From Lantana camara (lineage: Eukaryota; Streptophyta; Magnoliopsida; Lamiales; Verbenaceae), in assembly GCA_037501455.1 (NCBI GenBank), contig CM074857.1, positions 97,621,501-97,685,500 of the forward strand: DNA of 64,000 bases, given 5' to 3'. The notes under the pieces are model-generated. The model saw nothing but the letters and a program-made list of their open reading frames with translations, was not told the DNA's origin and made no database searches. How positions within the stretch are numbered: position 1 is the first letter of the stretch; each line of letters begins with the position of its first letter. This document shows, piece after piece, positions 24,750 through 35,680 of the stretch. The position numbers were made by a program, and so were the translations under genes.

Positions 24750-25605
24750 ATGGCTGGATCTGACAACATTAGCCGTGGCGAGCGAAGCTATAGCTTTCCG
24801 TCTCGGTTATCCCCAACCCGAGTAAGTCAAGCGAACATCAACATGAGTCAAGCGAATATCGACTTGTTACGCCGTCTGCCGCCAGCGTTCCCGCATAAGG
24901 GTTTCAATCTGCCCGTGCAACCCATGCAAACTCTCGGTACAGGAATAGGCCCAAATTCATTCAATATTCCGGCAGGTTTAAACCCTTTGCTACTAAACCC
25001 GTTGTTGTTCAATCCGAGTTGGGGACTCCAAGGAGGAACGCGAGTCCAGATTGGAGGAGTCCAAGCCACCATTGCTCCACCTCGCACTACCATCTTGACG
25101 AGTGGGGCGGAACGCACGACGAACCGGCCGCTACAAGAGAAACCCCTCTCATTGGGTTCAGCGGATTAGAGTTGTACACAATTGGCCAAGTAAAATTGGC
25201 GAGCTCCTTAGGTTGCGCTCCGAAAAGAGCCACGGTCCCATTGATATACACGGTGGTCGAGGTCAACCTCCCATACAACGTGATTCTTGGGAGACCCACT
25301 CTTGCAAAGTTCAAAGCCATTCATTCAGCGTTCCATCGCAAAATGAAGTTCCCAACTCCCAACGGAGCAGGAGAAGCAAATTATCAGTTGAAAGAGGCTT
25401 GGGAGTGCTACATGCTCTCAACTGTGAAGCCTAAGCCTATTCAAGAAACCCCAAAGCCGTTGAAAGCTGCACACGAAGAAGATGACGAGATGCTTGATAC
25501 GGAAGGTATCACTCATCCCCAAAAACGCAAGTTGGAAGCCAAACAAAGTGAGCACAAAGAAACAAGGTTGAAGCCAACCGGAGACTTTACAGAGACTTAG
25601 CTCAT
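24750..25605 (+). pseudogene. Tat-like Gag start fused to protease-linker region
   Basis: It starts MAGSDNISRGERSYSFPS at 24750. A frameshift between about 25100 and 25170 leads into a frame carrying LYTIGQVKLA, NLPYNVILGRPTLAKFKAI and MKFPTPNGAGE. Those are hallmark strings of the region after the protease in Tat and Athila Pol. The Gag capsid, the zinc knuckle and the protease active site are absent, so a large deletion joined the Gag start to this linker. The fusion is only about 280 codons. Confidence 0.82.
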
Positions 25606-25668
25606 CCCTGGTGATAGCTCCAAAACAACTAAGGTTGGTGCTAAAATCAAAGGGAAGCAATAAGACAT

Positions 25669-25749
25669 GCTTATCACTTGGCGGACGCCAACAATACGTT
25701 GCTCCCTAAACCATGGAACGCAAACAACTTGAAAAAGTTTTACGTATAA
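25669..25749 (+). pseudogene. Last 26 codons of Tat-like integrase
   Basis: Reads AYHLADANNTLLPKPWNANN then LKKFYV and a stop. The WNA-NLKKFY ending is typical of gypsy Pol C-termini. It lies about 60 bases after the protease-linker frame, so reverse transcriptase, RNase H and nearly all integrase are deleted between them. Confidence 0.75.
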
Positions 25750-26773
25750 TAGATTCAGCATCACCATCGTTCCCCTCGAAGCGCTCATGAACAACATACG
25801 CTTCTCCAGTCGCATCAGCAACGACCTCATCATTGACGGCGCGCTCCTCGCGAGCCCCCTCATCCCCCTCATCGTTGACAGCGCACTCCTCGCGAGCCTC
25901 CTCGTCCCTATTGCGCTCACCTTGAGTCTCCTCATCCCTAACACGCTTACCTTGAGCATTCCCTCTAAGAGGAACGCCCATACCCGCTGCGTGAGCGGCT
26001 CCCTTGGCAATAAGTATAATGTTGAACTCATTCAAGGCAAACCCGAACTCATGGTTACTGAGATCATTGGTGTCGGGTCCCGTTGCGCCCTCTTGGCCGA
26101 GGATGGGCCTCATCCCGATATCCTTGTCGAGACCAATGTCATCCACATTTGCATCCTTGTGAATGGCCCCTATGTGAACGAGTTGGTGATAAGCTTGTTC
26201 GAATGCCTTTTGAATCTGCGTATAACTACAGAGGTCGCTTAAAACCTCGAACACGGGGCTTCTCATAAAGCGCTTAATCCCTTCCATCGATTTAGTATGC
26301 GTCCTGACCGTCGCGTCACGTTCAGACTCTTCGAGCTTCGAGGACATCTATCATCTTCTCATTAACCTTTTCAAGGTCCGCTCCTTCGCGTTCCACCTCA
26401 AGCGTTCCACCGCAAGTGCGTTCCACCACTTCGCGTTCAACTCTCCGTTGACACCGGTCATCTTCTCATTAACCTTTTCAAGGTCATCCTGAAGGATTTT
26501 CTTCTCAGCTTCGAGGAGTTCAATATGCTCATTATATCCAGAGACAAGGGTCGCCTGAACGCGAACCTCATTCTCCTTCCTGTAAATCTCTACGTTGGCC
26601 TTTTTGAGCTCCCTCTCAAGATCCTGAACTCTCCTTTCGAGGTCAGCAACAACACTCCTATAAAGGCGCTTGTAACTATCCTTCCCTTCTCTGTAAACAA
26701 GGGCTCTCGTTTGGCTGAGCGATAAGAAGTTGAGCGCGAGTTCAGATCGAAAGGGAGAACGGGAATATTCCAT
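25706..26773 (-). pseudogene. Antisense open frame of the Tat-like element, interrupted by a 107-bp insertion
   Basis: Two long minus frames, 26773-26351 and 26347-25706, follow each other in the same phase with TGA-TAG between them. The first part is a heptad-rich coiled coil (LERRVQDLERELKKANVEI and LLEAEKKILQDDLEKVNEK). The second includes FEQAYHQLVHIGA and Glu/Asp-rich repeats. Tat-lineage elements are known to carry an antisense frame between pol and the 3-prime LTR, often annotated as putative gypsy-type transposon protein. Position, strand and coiled coil fit that. Its function is unknown. The interrupting segment 26351-26457 resembles the element's own LTR. Confidence 0.7.
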
Positions 26774-26827
26774 AAAAAAAAGACCATTTCAGGATTACTC
26801 CACGAGCGCCTCAATTATTCAACACTC

Positions 26828-26844
26828 GAAGAGTGGGGGGCAAA
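26828..26844 (+). other. Polypurine tract of the Tat-like element
   Basis: GAAGAGTGGGGGGCAAA directly before the 3-prime LTR at 26845, as needed for plus-strand priming. Confidence 0.85.
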
Positions 26845-27835
26845 TGATAGTGCCAAAAATATTTCTAAGTGTTGACCTCCACCCTTTCGAGGTCTGCTCC
26901 TTTCAAGGTCTGCTCATTCGCATTCCACCTTAAGCGTTCCACCACAAGTGTGTTCCACCACTTCGCGTCCAACCTCAAGCGCCCAACCTTAGCGCTCCAC
27001 CTTCGCACTTAACCTTAGCCCTCCACCTTCGCGCTCCACCTTTGCGCTCAACCTTAGCGCTCAACCTTCGCGCTCAACCTTTGTGCTTCATCTTTACGCT
27101 CAACCTTCGCGCTCAACCTACGCGCTCCACCTTCGCGCTCCACCTTTGCGCTCAACCTTAGCGCTCAACCTTCGTGCTCAACCTTTGTGCTTCATCTTTA
27201 CGCTCAACCTTCGCGCTCAACCTACGTGCTCCACCTTCGCGCTCAACCTTCGCGCTTCATCTTTGCGCTCAACCTTCGCACTCCACCTTTGCGCTCAACC
27301 TTCACGCTCCACCTTCGCGCTCAACCTTCGCGCTCCACCTTCGCACTTCATCTTTGCGCTCCACCTTCGCGCTCCACCCTCGCGCTCAACCCTCGCGCTC
27401 CACCCTCGCGCTCAACCCTCGCGCTCCACCTTCGCGCTCAACCTCAAGCACGCTCCGCCCCAAGCATGACGGTTGCCCACGCGCACACGCCACTCCACTA
27501 CTTGGCGAACGACCCCGCAATATTCGCACCCACTACGCCGCTCAAACGTGACCCTGGCTCAACTTGTGGTATAAATACCCCTTTTTCTTCAGAACTGGGG
27601 GAGGGACTCTTTTACATACCGAACCTCTGCCCAAATTTTCAGTCAATTCTTTCCCACTTGAGACAATCTCACTGTCTTGAGCGTTGGAGTGCCAACGTGG
27701 GAAACACCTCCCGCCTGGTATTCTCACGTTTGTCGTTGATCTTAACTGGTCGAAGGACCCACCTTTTGGCTGATTTGCTGGAGATTTGGAGTCGATCCCG
27801 TTCAAGTTCCGGCGAACCAATTTTCAGCATCATCA
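26845..27835 (+). repeat. Tat-like 3-prime LTR (991 bp)
   Basis: Same ends as the 5-prime LTR but 104 bp longer. The extra length lies in its 14-bp minisatellite (about 26985-27447). The unique parts, including the TATA box at 27570-27577, are nearly identical. The open frames at 27083-27469, 27174-27551 and 27187-27882 are minisatellite artefacts. Confidence 0.9.
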
Positions 27836-28937
27836 TGTGCCAATACGTGCTTTGTTTGTTTCCATTACGTGTGTATGTCTAGAACTCCCCTAATGCGATG
27901 AGGCCGTTAAGAACTTTTTCATTATGGGAATGACACCTGAAACAAGTTCTTAACTCCATAGGTGAGGATTAGAAACTTCTCCATGTCAATGAGGCCGACA
28001 GACAGTGGCAGTGTCGACTTTGCCTCTGTTGAGACTTGCTTGTGTAGTTATCTCCTTAAGAAGGATCACCCGGTTTCATGCGGTGATAAGTGCATAGGTT
28101 GGTGCATTCATAATACATAAGGGTGATAATTACAAGAACTTCATCACTGAGAGTGCCCCGCGTGAGAAGATTCCTAAATGGGAAAGGAAGTTTCCTGAAA
28201 CTTCCAGATTAGGAAATATCTCACATGTCAATGACGTGAGGAATTAATCCTTAGACTTGAGATTCCACATTGTCTCATATGAGCTAACTCGGTAATCTTT
28301 GATATAGGCTCAAAAGGGTGTCGCCATATAGACACCTGAACCACGGCCTATGTTGGGATTACACAAGTGCCCTATGAAAATTGTTGGAATCAATAAAGGA
28401 CCTACACTTGCTGTAGGCAAGATGATCTCTTATTACACAAGTCATTTATGATTCCATCCTAAAATCCTTGTGCAAGGTGGTTAGATCAAGACATCAAGAA
28501 AATGGGGTTTTCTTGGATTGAGATCAAATGGAATATGAAGTGAACTTTGTTTTAAGATTAAGGTTAGTAGGGTTCTCTATATTCCCATGCCCTAGATCTT
28601 AATCGAGAGATAGGATGGTAGGAGGATCGTATCCCACATGATGTCATTGACTGAAAGGTTCTTTCGAATATACATTCACATTTCGGGTAGGGGTCACACA
28701 CCTGTGGCTAGACTATGGTCGTGTGATCTGTGAGGTAATTAATTAATAAAGTGTATTAATTAATTAGGCTCACTGCTAACTGAAATTGAACCTAGAGGGT
28801 CACACACAAATACCGGGTTCAAAGGGTATTATGGAAAGATCAAATGGTTGATCGAAACGAGACCACAGTGTAATGTACACGTATGGATCGAGAGCATTTT
28901 GGGACGTGTGAATCCAATTGAGGAATTGGATCATGTG

Positions 28938-29140
28938 GTAATTAATTAGAGAATTAAATATTAAGCCCAAATATAATTAATTAGTGAAGTAATTATAAAG
29001 TCAAGATATAATTAATTGGAGAATTAATTATAAATCCCTAAATGTAATTAATTGGAGAATTAATTTTAGCCCGTTAGAATTAATTAGTGAATTAATTCTA
29101 AAGTCCTTGAAAGAATTAATTGGAGAATTAATTCTAAGTA
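28938..29140 (+). repeat. AT-rich tandem repeats in the LARD LTR
   Basis: About five or six units of roughly 40 bp, each with a near-palindrome AATTAATTGGAGAATTAATT followed by short variable text. The same array is at 48462-48625 and, reversed and diverged, at 53045-53240. Confidence 0.8.
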
Positions 29141-29403
29141 TTTAATTATTTAGTTGTTCTAATTTGATTATAATAAATAAATATCTTCTATTGTATTATT
29201 CTAATAAAGTATTAGGGTAAGATATTTAATTATTACCAGAATAATTAAATATTCCTAAATTAGTTAGGAGCTCTTTTTCTAGAAGAATAAATATCTTATT
29301 TTAGAATAAGATATTAGTTACTTGGAGAGAAAGAAATAATAGAAGAAAGTCAAAATAGGAGACTACCTCCTACAAGGGGGTTTAGGGTTTTCGAATCCCA
29401 CCC

Positions 29404-29411
29404 TATATAAG
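29404..29411 (+). promoter_or_regulatory. TATA box of the LARD 5-prime LTR
   Basis: TATATAAG within CCCTATATAAGGG, conserved in the 3-prime LTR. Its place about 400 bp before the LTR end fits a pol II start giving a short R-U5. Confidence 0.6.
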
Positions 29412-29815
29412 GGACTAAGGGGACGAAATTTTAGCTTACACGTGATTAAGAGAATCACGTCCAACCTTTATGGAATTTTGTGGATAATTCTCTTGCTCTC
29501 TTTTCTCGTTTCTAGTTTCTTTAATATGCATGTTATAGTACTAGAATACTCACTAACATGATTTGAATCTCGGTTGGTGTGGATTAATACTCTAGAGGAT
29601 TTCTACTTTGGAATCTCGAAGAAAGAATCAAGAAACGGGGATATTCATGCCGCTTGAAGAACATTTGAGGGAGGCTCAAAACGTTTCAAGAAAGATTCAA
29701 TTGTTGTAAGTTTCTTGATATCCCAACATTACGATACGAACATTGCAAGTTTTAGATCTACTTTGTGGAAAATTTTTAAACTTCCGTTGCGTTAACTCTG
29801 CTGTTTTCCAACAAG

Positions 29816-29828
29816 TGGTATCGGAGCC
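29816..29828 (+). other. Primer-binding site of the LARD, plus copy
   Basis: TGGTATCGGAGCC, one base off the initiator Met-tRNA complement, two bases after the LTR end. Confidence 0.85.
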
Positions 29829-31165
29829 ACCTTGCAACGTTCGTATTGTATTTTTGCTGCTTTTGAATTTTGACAGAAAATTCTTGAATTTGGATGATAG
29901 TTATGTATTCTTGGTTTTTATTTTGAAATACGAATTTGTCGGATCAATACTGTTTCTTGAAAATTATTGAAACATTTTTTTCAGATAAATCTGGTTTTAA
30001 ACTATTTTAATCTGATTTATATTGAACTGACTTAATTCGAAATGAAAATTGGAATTTTTGAAAATTACGAAACGGATTCGGATTTGGAGTAGATGGCGCG
30101 CGGCCTTGTATGTTCTCGCGCATGGGGCTGCAGAAGCCGCCCCGCCTTGTCTACTCCAGCCTAGGCGGTGGCGTAAGGCTTGCGCGCGCATCACCCGGGC
30201 CTGACCGCCACCCGCCCGCACCATTCTGTCCACCCGCCTATTATCGCCCGCGGCTGGCGCGCAGCTGTGTGGAAGAGTGCTAGGCTATCCCGGGAGGCCC
30301 TTGCGGGAAGTGTGCACGAGCGCTGCCTGTTCGCACGTGCCTCGCTTGGGCGTTCCGGAACCCTAATTCCGTTTCGTATTTTCGGTTTTGTAAAATCCCA
30401 TTTTGTAAAATCTTATTTTATTTTAAAATTTGATTTTAATTTTATAAAATTATTTATTTGAAATAATTATAAAATTTGGAATTTTATGAATTAAAGTCAA
30501 GTTCTTATTTTTCAAGAAAAAATAAAATATCACTTTGAATGATATTTTTGACAAAAATTTAATTTTTGAAATTAATTGAGTTTTGCCATGATCCGCATTC
30601 GTGTTTTGAATAAATTCTTGAATAGTGAACTATATTCAAATTACTTAAGTTAGTTGTAACATGAAGTCAAGGGAATTTTAAATTTAGTTGGTAAATTTAA
30701 ATTCAAGCAGGAGCATGCTAGTTTAGGTGATCATGGGTTAGTCTTATGTACGTTTTAAATTCTGCACATGGATGATTTCAATTGGGGTCGGTGCCCCATA
30801 GTTGCGTTATTTCAATTGGGGTTGGAGCCCTACTTATGTGCGTACTGTTATGTGTTTAAAATGTGGCTTTCCTTATTATTGTTTTTGGGCCGGGGTATGC
30901 CCCGTGTACTTGTTTAGGGTTAATACGAAGATTGAGCCATATTACTTTATGTTAAGAGAGTAGAACTTAGGAAGTGAGGATTTTTCTTTTCATTTTGGTG
31001 ACAAGCACCCAAGGAGCAAGAAGGATCCACAAGGAACACTTGAAGAACAATGGCCATAAGAGAAGACCCCTCAAAATGTTTAGGAGGGTTTCTATTAATG
31101 TAATAGATAGGGTTTTCCATTAAATTCTGTACCCCTATGTGATATGAACTGTCTTATGTGGCATG
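29829..31165 (+). other. LARD internal region, 5-prime part, non-coding with a GC-rich core
   Basis: No believable coding. Positions 30090-30360 are strongly GC-rich, with palindromic words such as CGCCTAGGCG, between AT-rich flanks. The flanks align well with the minus copy (10570-12600) while the GC core aligns poorly. Two near-copies of CAATTGGGGTYGGNGCCC lie at about 30780-30835. The segment ends at GCATG (31161-31165), the left TSD of the next insertion. Confidence 0.75.
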
Positions 31166-34100
31166 TGTAGCACCCCGCACGTGAGGCACCACATCCCCCC
31201 GCATTACGGTCCAACCCGAGCAACAAAATGGATAGTCCGCACCCGGATCAAACCGTAGCGAACGGGAGACAAACAAAACAAACACCTAAGCTAGGCGGAA
31301 CGTAGACCCTTTAAAGTAAAACCAACCAACAAAGTAGATAGCAGCGGAAGACAAAAGGTCAAACACATGCATTGGCCACGGGCTTGCAAAAATTAAACAC
31401 ACGGCTCACAAACAGACTTGGGCTCCTCAGGCCTCTTTTCAACAAATTACAAAACCCTTCAAGGGCCAATCCAAATAACAATGCATAAGCTTACGTATAC
31501 ATATCTTACATACTGATTCAAAATCAAATAATACAAATGCAAATGCAAATGCAGACTAAACTAACTCAGACCAACCAACTCAAAAGACTTTACTCAACTC
31601 CGCCTAGCTCCAAACTCCAAAGCAAACCTGCACACTAAAAGATTGGGGAGGGAGAGGGTCAGTCTACAACTCGACTGAGTGAGGGGGCTAACGCACACCA
31701 ACATATATATACATATAGAGCAAAACACGTATCAAACAAAAGACTATGAACCGGGAATAGGGTTTTGCATACAAAAGCCATTTTCCAAAGGAACTCATAC
31801 TTATACATAAATTCATAAACTCTTAAGTGTGAAAACTCGTAAGGATTCATAGATTCAAAAATGCATATGGATTCCTATAAAACTCATAGGGATTCAAATA
31901 GATACAGACCGATTCATAACTTAGTGTAGAAACCTCATATTGAAAACAAAATCTCCTATCCCGTTTCATAATCAACATAACAAAAGAATTCAAATACCCG
32001 GCGAGTACGGGTCTCCAACCTTAGTTCCATATCTTATCATACGTATCATAACAGAAAACAAACAAATATCATAAACAATCCAACCCCAACAACCACGTAG
32101 CTCGGGGAGCAAACCCTCACTATAACCAATACGAATACACACGGGGTAGCTAACCCATACTGTGCCTTCCCCGGCTATCCACCGAGGGCTCAAAGCACCA
32201 CGCCTCCTCAATCTCCCAGAGTCGCGCGTAAGTACTTCAAATGGAGACCATGCACAGACTTAACCCGACGGCCCTTGCCGTCCCGGGCGTCCTTACCCAC
32301 GTCTCCGGGGCCCAACAAATCAGAACAGATCAGATCATAACTCGCTACATATCATACTTATCAAATCATATCAAAATCATAACTTACGTACCTTATTAGA
32401 GCATACCTTACCTTGCAACTTAGCATATACTATAGACGTACCTCTCCGTGTCATCCTAAGCCATAGCTAGCTTGAAAACACACAGTTTGGAGAATAGCCT
32501 CGTTGCAAAACATTTCAAGCTTACATACGCTCGTATATATAGTTCGAAAACCTTTAATCGTATGACAAATTCATAAACATATCATATAAACACATATCTT
32601 TTATAGAAATATAATAGAATAATCGCATGCAGGCTTGAAAACGAGCACGGAAGGTTGTAGGTCGCTTTAACTAAAACAAAATCCTAAAACCTCACCTTAC
32701 ACCGAAGAAACCAAAACCGGACAAATGATTCACCCCAGAATCAGAACGGACCACGAAACACCACCCCGGGTGCACCTGAACCAGCTGAAGACAAAACATA
32801 AAGCTTAGATTCCAAATGAACCACATTGACGCACGGCTTATGTTTACGCATCTAAAGAATACGAGTAGGTAGGCAAGGTTCATATACAAATCAAATTCAT
32901 GCAAACGCATGCATCTCACAATGTAATGGAGTCTTAATCATGCTTAGGAAACACTCAAGTATTCAATTAATCCAATTAAGAGCAAACAAGGTGTGCATGA
33001 ACGCATACTAACCAATTCATGCATAAATAGAACAAATATCAACACATAAACATGTTTTAACAAGTTAGGAACAAGCTCGGGGTCGGAAAGGTACAAGAAA
33101 AGTGGAAGAAGAACATGAAAAGTGGTTTTGATCAAAATTGGGCGAAAGTTGGAAATTTTCCAAAACGCGTAGGTCGTAGGAAAACTGGAATATCTTGAGT
33201 TTGACAAGTGGGAATTGAGTTTTGTTTCTTATAAAGGAAACTATACAAATAGACCTTTAAAATGATATAAGGCTCGAATTCTAGTTCAAAGCAAGGAGGA
33301 TATGACCTAGGATCAAAGTTGGGTGATCACAGAGTTTCGGAAAAATATTGACACCAAAATGAATCGATTATATCTCATAAACTAGAAATGATATTGAGTT
33401 TATTCCAATTGGAGGTTGTTCTTGACTTCAATAGGTTTCCAATGGTTTAAAAATCAGGTCAATTGGATCTCATATGAGGCAGAAGCGGGCGTTTGCAAAT
33501 TGAACTGAAAGCAGGAACGGGCGTGTGAAAGCTCTCGGGTGAAAACAGGGGGTGCCTAAACGGCCGTTTGGGAAATGAACTGAGGCACGAAACGGGCGTT
33601 TGGGTATCGTCTGTCAGAAAAATGATTGAATAGTAACAATGGCGGAAATGGGAACAAACCCCAAGCTCACACGAACCCATGCAACACCGAAACGCACGAA
33701 ATTCATTCAACGAAGCGTATATAACACGTAGGTCACATATTTGCATATAAAAGCTCCCTAAACAAACTCGAACACATAAAACCCGAACCTAACACTATTC
33801 ATCATCTTCCCTAACTAGCCACATAACACGAATCCAAGGCACGAAAGGGATATTAAATCGAAACACGTAATGAAAGGATCACAAATCTTACCTTAGGTCG
33901 TTGATCAAACGGTCGGATCGTCGGAAGCTTGAGCTCAAAGCCATGGGTGCCAAAAGGGGAAAAACTCTCTTCCTCTCCTCCTTGCCTTGGCTGATCGTTC
34001 AAAGTGAGGGAAAACGGAATATTTTCAGCCTTTAAGGCTGAAAACGGGTCGGGCAAATGGGTCAGGCAAGCGGTATCCGGTCCAAACGGATCGGATTTTA

Positions 34101-34439
34101 ATACGGTTGGGTTATCAAATGGCTTTAGAAAATTAAAAGGTTAAATCCATTAAATCCGAATCATCGAAACGAATCAAATGGCGGGGGTCGGAATTTGAAT
34201 TCAAATTCCTGAGCTCAAATAGCCACGAGGGCCAAAACATCCTAATTAAAGTTAGGTATCCTAATTTACAATTATTGGACACTTGAGTCCAAGTACAATT
34301 AATTAAATTCTAAAGCACACGTAATAAAATAAATCTCACGTTGACACATAAGCATGCTAATCACATAATTCACATAAATTACAGACTTAAACTCACTCAT
34401 GACGCCATACCTGGAATGTCGAAGAGGCGGGGTGTCACA
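31166..34439 (-). repeat. Family B 3-prime LTR (3274 bp)
   Basis: TGTAGCACC to GGTGTCACA. It is related along most of its length to 41147-44774, for example the shared GAGTGAGGGGGCTAACGCAC and the GACTATGAACCGGGAATAGG blocks. It contains a cluster of CGGGCGTTTG and GGGCGTGTG motifs (33485-33605). Small open frames inside, such as 32692-32919 and 33459-33746 minus, have no recognisable product. Confidence 0.9.
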
Positions 34440-34474
34440 ATCTCCCCCCCTTAAGAGAACCTGGTCCCCAGGTT
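34440..34474 (-). other. Polypurine tract and hairpin, family B
   Basis: The complement of 34440-34452 is a purine run beside the LTR. Positions 34458-34474 read AACCTGGTCCCCAGGTT, a near-perfect inverted repeat. The same hairpin and tract recur at 40251-40283 beside an unrelated short LTR. Confidence 0.75.
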
Positions 34475-35526
34475 CGCCTGCTCGAGTTTCAAGCTCGAAC
34501 AACTTTCTGTATTCACCCAAGTTCGAGGTTCATGACATCCCGATGAGGGTTAGCCCAAGAAAGGTCTTCAAGCACAATTGGTTTGAATCTTCAAATCGAC
34601 TCGGTCATGAATTGCTCGACTCACACGATAAAGAGGGTCTAAGGTAGATTCAACTCTCACCGTTTGTGTACAATCGAGTCAACTCTAAGGCTCGGTATTC
34701 AACGATTGGCGTAGTTATTGAACTCACGCCGCTCTATAACCAAGCTCTAACAGAATCTACTTCATCACGATCTAAAGTCCGAAGTGTCACACATCCGGAT
34801 TCCCTTCACACCACTAAAGTCTTCAAAAAGGTTGCTGATCCGGTTGCAAGCTCGACCCCATCTCACCGAAGAACAACAACTCTCGAACTCCCAAAACCTC
34901 TCACAAAGCAAAAAGTAAACAATAAAACAAGTATAAACAAACTCAAATATGTATGATACACGTGATATGTATGTTTGAGGTACCGTTCACCGATGCTTTG
35001 TAAAGCTTGTCTTTAAGGAACTTGATTGTTGTCGAGGTTCTTTGTTCACATTTGAGCTATGAACTTTGTAGTTCACTTACCGCTTCAATCACCATTCCGG
35101 ACTTCATCCCGTAGTTGTTGGTTAGCCTTTACACTTCCTCAATTTCTAATTCCGCTCTTGATTGTTCTCCTGGCCTTGTTCTCGCCTTCCCCAAAAATGA
35201 AGTTCCTCGGACTTCGATTATTGACTAAAACCCTTCACCCGATCCTCGAAATCGACGAAACATCAACACCTTCATAGCTCCATTCCTTGTCTCATACACA
35301 TCTTGGATAACTTGCTAAAGAATCGGCCTCGTTCCCTTGTGATAATTCCTTTGAAGTATGGAATTATTTTCCCCGGTATTCTATTCCCTTTTTGAGTGCT
35401 AGACCAAACCTCGTGATCATTCTCTTTCCTCTTCGGAGTTCTAAAGTCCTCGGAAAACTCGAAAGGAACCTTAGAATTTCCCTCATTGAATCCCCTTCTT
35501 CCAAAGTCACAGTTACATAGAGATTG
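34475..35526. other. Family B internal remnant, non-coding
   Basis: The first about 130 bp match 40284-40390. The remainder matches nothing I recognise, and the small open frames (34666-34956, 35059-35277) are not convincing. At about 35527 the sequence jumps into LTR text at the shared word TTCAAATTCC. Confidence 0.6.
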
Positions 35527-35680
35527 TCTTCAAATTCCCGAGCTCAAATAGCCACGAGGGCCAAAACATCCTAATTAAAGTTAGGTATCCTAATTTACAA
35601 TTATTGGACACTTGAGTCCAAGTACAATTAATTAAATTCTAAAGCACACGTAATAAAATAAATCTCACGTTGACACTTAA
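35527..35680 (-). repeat. Family B 5-prime LTR remnant, left part
   Basis: Nearly identical to about 34195-34352 of the 3-prime LTR. It breaks off at 35680 where an Athila-like element inserted, and continues at 45111. The left TSD of that insertion reads CTTAA here against CATAA on the right and in the intact LTR. Confidence 0.85.

Larger units (their letters stand above)
23788..27835 (+). mobile_element. Tat-like Ty3/gypsy element, pol-deleted, with an antisense open frame (4048 bp)
   Basis: TSD TGTGC (23783-23787 and 27836-27840). LTRs run TGATAGTGCC to AGCATCATCA. The order is LTR, primer site, gag start, protease-linker region, last codons of integrase, an antisense frame, polypurine tract and LTR. 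This is the Tat-lineage order with reverse transcriptase, RNase H and most of integrase deleted. It sits inside the LARD 5-prime LTR and so is younger than it. Confidence 0.9.
23674..29813 (+). repeat. LARD 5-prime LTR, interrupted by a Tat-like element
   Basis: About 2.09 kb once the insertion 23788-27835 and one TSD are removed. A TATA box (TATATAAG, 29404-29411) in the CCCTATATAAGGG context is repeated in the 3-prime LTR at 48888-48895, so it is a likely pol II promoter. The region 28938-29140 is built from repeated AATTAATTGGAGAATTAATT-like units. The LTR ends at the primer-binding site. Confidence 0.88.

Noticed and set aside
27187..27882. 231-codon plus-strand open frame
   Set aside because: Starts in the minisatellite, runs through the LTR leader and crosses the element border into the host LTR. 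It is chance.
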